Part shown: positions 61,331 through 64,000 of the stretch, piece by piece
Layout of the letters: each line of letters starts with the position of its first letter
How positions within the stretch are numbered: position 1 is the stretch's first letter
NCBI GenBank assembly: GCA_023333565.1
Contig: JAJKFH010000227.1
Location: forward strand, 1,302,001 to 1,366,000
DNA from: Puffinus mauretanicus
Lineage: Eukaryota; Chordata; Aves; Procellariiformes; Procellariidae
DNA length: 64,000 nucleotides
Direction: 5' to 3'
The notes under the pieces: generated by a model
Seen by the model: only the letters and a program-made list of their open reading frames with translations
What the model was told of the DNA's origin: nothing
The model's database searches: none
Translations under genes and position numbers: made by a program

Positions 61331-61749
61331 CACCGAGTCAGGAAAATCCCCAGACAAGGGGAAACAAGCCCTTGGTGAAGCTGCTCTCTGATGAGAGCAT
61401 CATCATCATTGGTCCCCAAGACCGAGGTGGGCAATGGATGCAGTTTTGGATTTCTGTTGGGCAGGGGTGGCTTTGCTTCAGCTACGTTCAGAAAGGCTGT
61501 AACCTAATTGAGCATCTCTACAGACCTAGTGACCCAGCAAAGAGTTCTTCACATCCTTCTGCTTTTTCCCAGAGACCCTCAAGAGCAGAGCACTCTTTTA
61601 AGGCTGAATAACAAGCCCTGATCAATCTGCTACAGCTACTCATGTAGCTCAGCAGCTGACAACACCTCAGCCTTTAGGTCTGGCTGAAGGATTTATTTAG
61701 TTCCCTCAGACTAGCTTCCTTTAATAAACGTTCTTTCCTATAATTTTAG

Positions 61750-62035
61750 TCCATGTCTTTTTTTTGTCACCGATGATTCAGTTTTTTCTTTTCTTTTTTC
61801 CTTTTTTTTAAATAACATCAATTTTCCAAGCACAGGCAACCTGCAGTATGTATTAGGAAATGAAAAACTCTATCACTGCTCCTACATACAAATATACACC
61901 CTGGAGGGGTGAGTACCCTACATCCTACATTTCGTATACAGCCACAGTTCTGTCTCCTGTTTCCTCCTTGGCTTTGTTTTGGTTTTTTTTTTCCCTATAA
62001 TCTCCTTAGTTTGGTTTGGTTTTTTTTTCTCTCTG
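61750..62035. repeat. T-rich low-complexity tracts
   Basis: Several T runs broken by C or G lie at about 61757-61812, 61976-61993 and 62018-62030. They look like decayed homopolymers, and no element body is recognisable. Confidence 0.6.
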
Positions 62036-62554
62036 CTACACTTCCTTTTCATTCCTCCATCATTTCCCAGCTGTATTCTCTCTGCCATCCTTCTCACTAT
62101 CTCTGCTGATGGGAGATTTCCCTCCATCTCTGACAAGTCACACTTTCAAACCCGTTAGATAAATGGAGTGGGTTTTTTTGTCATTACACAGAAGACATGC
62201 TGAAATCCCTTTATTTGTTAGCTTTTATATTCTATTATATTTATAACTGGGATCCATGAAAGAATCTGTTTTTCTGATTATCTCCACCAGTACATCAACT
62301 TCTTCTCTTCCATTATGGACTTTCTGAGAGTGCAAGGGGCTCAGGAGAGCAATGTTGTTATTTTCTTGGCAAATCAGAAGCAAAAATATGAACCCAGCAA
62401 AGGATTTGGAGGGGAAACCCCCCAAAACCAGGGCAATCTTGAGAGCACGGCACTGGACGAGTCACGAGGAATGGTCCCCATGGATCAAAACCATGTGTCT
62501 ATACAGCCTCGCCATGCTTCAATGTCTGTGAGTGGGTAATGAAAGGGGACCTTC

Positions 62555-62584
62555 AAGGCATAAAGGAATAAGGCGTAAAGGAAT
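62555..62584. repeat. 15-bp tandem duplication
   Basis: AAGGCATAAAGGAAT (62555-62569) is followed directly by AAGGCGTAAAGGAAT (62570-62584), one mismatch. ATAAAGGAATCC recurs at about 62966-62977, so the core was copied more than once locally or recurs by chance. Confidence 0.85.
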
Positions 62585-62599
62585 CCCAAGCTATTTCTC

Positions 62600-63825
62600 T
62601 GCTAAAAATCATGTCCCAGCCCGGCCAGCCCAGCTGCACAGGGTGGCTATGGGGCAATGACTGTGCGCTAGGCAGAGGTCGCTTCTCTGAGCCATCAGGT
62701 TTTTTCCCCATATATTTGTTCCCGACCTACCTGGTCCTCTGCATGCAACGCAGGGTAAATTTGGTTTGTCTTCTGACTTAAGTGCTGGGAGAACTTTAAA
62801 CACCACTCTGGGCAAAATCCTAAAAGGCAAATCAAATTAAAAAGCCTTACCACACAGGACGACTGTAAACGCAAGTTTGTTTTAAGGTTTTACTACCAGG
62901 GAGTGTTCTTTTATGTTAGAAACTCTCCAATCATTACCCAATGGCCGCAGCACAAGGAAGAGACATAAAGGAATCCTTACAGGATTGGTGAGCCAATACT
63001 TATTTGTCATAACTAAAATCCGAGCCTGGCTGGTCCCGAGCCAAACATTGCAAGTTTGTCCTGGCAGACATGGTGTTACATCGCAAACACAATTATGTCA
63101 TGTTGTAATGTGAAGCTGCCAGCTAGGAAGTCTGAGACAGCATCGCAGGGGCATGGGATGAAGGGGACAACCAGCTGCTTCGCCGCCGATGACCAAGAGC
63201 AGCCCAAGTGCTGAGAGGTGCTACCAACACCCAGGTGATGGGTGGAAAACAGAGGGAAGCAAATAGCAGGTGGACTCCCAGAGGAGCATGGCTCCAAGGC
63301 TGGTTACACTGCAAGAGCCAGTCTGGAAGAGGTTTGAGGTCCTAATGTCCATCACACAAAAAAGGTACAGGTTTGAGATACCCAGGCGGAGAAACCACTG
63401 AGGCTCAACAGGGAACAGGAGAGCAAGTGCTGTCGTATGATGGGTAAATCATCCAATTTTGGTCTTTTATTCCATTTCATTAACTGCTGCTGTATGTTGG
63501 CTCATGGGGACCTGCAACATTCTCGGTCCTGGATGATGCTGTGTGTCTTGACCTTGAGTGCAGCAAGGACTCAACCTCAACTTGACTTTAAACTTTTTTT
63601 TTTTTAACATGAGTTCTTATTGGAAACAACAATGATTCAGAAAGCCCTGTGGATCAGCACAGAAAAGGAGACGGATCACTACTGGAAAGTGCCTACAGAG
63701 CAGGCTGGATTTCAGTGAAAAAGTACAAATGACCACATAGGTCAGCGTTTACACATGCGACAGCATTTCTGTGTGTGAGCAGATGTACCAGTGCACCTAA
63801 AACTCACATCTAGAAAGTCCAGGCT
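62600..63825. other. Unique non-coding stretch
   Basis: No gene, RNA or mobile element that I can support, apart from a short T-run near 63594-63604. Confidence 0.5.
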
Positions 63826-63875
63826 ACAAAAAGAGAAGAAGAAAAAGAGGGGGGAAAAAAATAAAAAGAAATATT
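63826..63875. repeat. A/G-rich low-complexity tract
   Basis: AAAAAGAGAAGAAGAAAAAG is followed by a run of G, then A-rich sequence with AATAAAAAG. It is a purine-rich simple sequence near the right edge of the window. Confidence 0.75.
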
Positions 63876-64000
63876 TGAGCAACTGGAAGGAATTATTCTT
63901 TCTTCCATACCCTGAGCTCTATTCATAAATCATCCATAATTTTTTAGATGTCTAGAACAATGTTACCATTTGATGAAATAAAATATCGAACCTATGTGAC

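Noticed and set aside
61189..61611. 140-codon frame downstream of the TATA box as a real coding exon
   Set aside because: Weak start context, no domain, no recognised homologue and no convincing splice donor. Kept only as part of the promoter finding.

Overview
The window looks like non-coding nuclear DNA from a vertebrate, most likely a bird. It is AT-leaning and CpG-poor, and no reading frame carries a recognisable protein domain. It lacks bacterial gene packing, Alu/L1/B1-type mammalian repeats, and the ATTCTATG-tailed CR1 copies that mark young avian LINE insertions. What it does have is a few microsatellites, old degraded amniote-type repeats, and islands of sequence that read like conserved regulatory DNA. 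The bird assignment is inference from this texture (about 60% sure). A turtle, crocodilian or other sauropsid is possible.

I could not support any protein-coding gene, tRNA, rRNA or CRISPR array. The open frames of 60-150 codons are what chance gives in 64 kb read six ways, and many open only if GTG or TTG is accepted as a start. The long frames of 259-327 codons around 49.0-50.0 kb come from a purine-only satellite that cannot contain a stop codon.

Layout. 1-19.7 kb: mostly unique sequence with two AT-rich blocks that look like conserved non-coding elements (5.2-5.7 and 7.9-8.0 kb), two old repeat remnants (7.1 and 9.9 kb) and small inverted repeats. 19.7-24.1 kb: the strongest enhancer-like block (19.74-20.11 kb, with a palindromic pair of GATA motifs), a GT/TA-rich stretch, another candidate conserved block, and an ATGG tetranucleotide array. 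24.1-33 kb: unique sequence with a perfect 16-bp palindrome, a CAA array and a full palindromic CRE. 33-34.1 kb: two diverged copies of one element 833-836 bp apart, with another old repeat between them. 34-48.9 kb: unique sequence with three candidate conserved blocks (39.3, 41.7 and 45.4 kb), two CpG-rich patches and a clean 14-bp hairpin at 43.25 kb. 49.03-49.79 kb: a 759-bp GGAAA/GGAAAA polypurine array with a 22-bp higher-order period. 50-61 kb: unique sequence, a 26-A tract followed by GAAAA repeats, and another old repeat at 57.2 kb. 61.0-61.35 kb: the only stretch resembling a core promoter, with three inverted CCAAT pentamers, a TATATAAATA box and a CpG-rich downstream flank, all reading toward the right edge. 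61.7-64 kb: T- and A-rich tracts.

Best reading: intergenic or intronic DNA of a gene desert whose probable content is distal regulatory elements for a gene outside the window. I found no previously undescribed multi-gene system.
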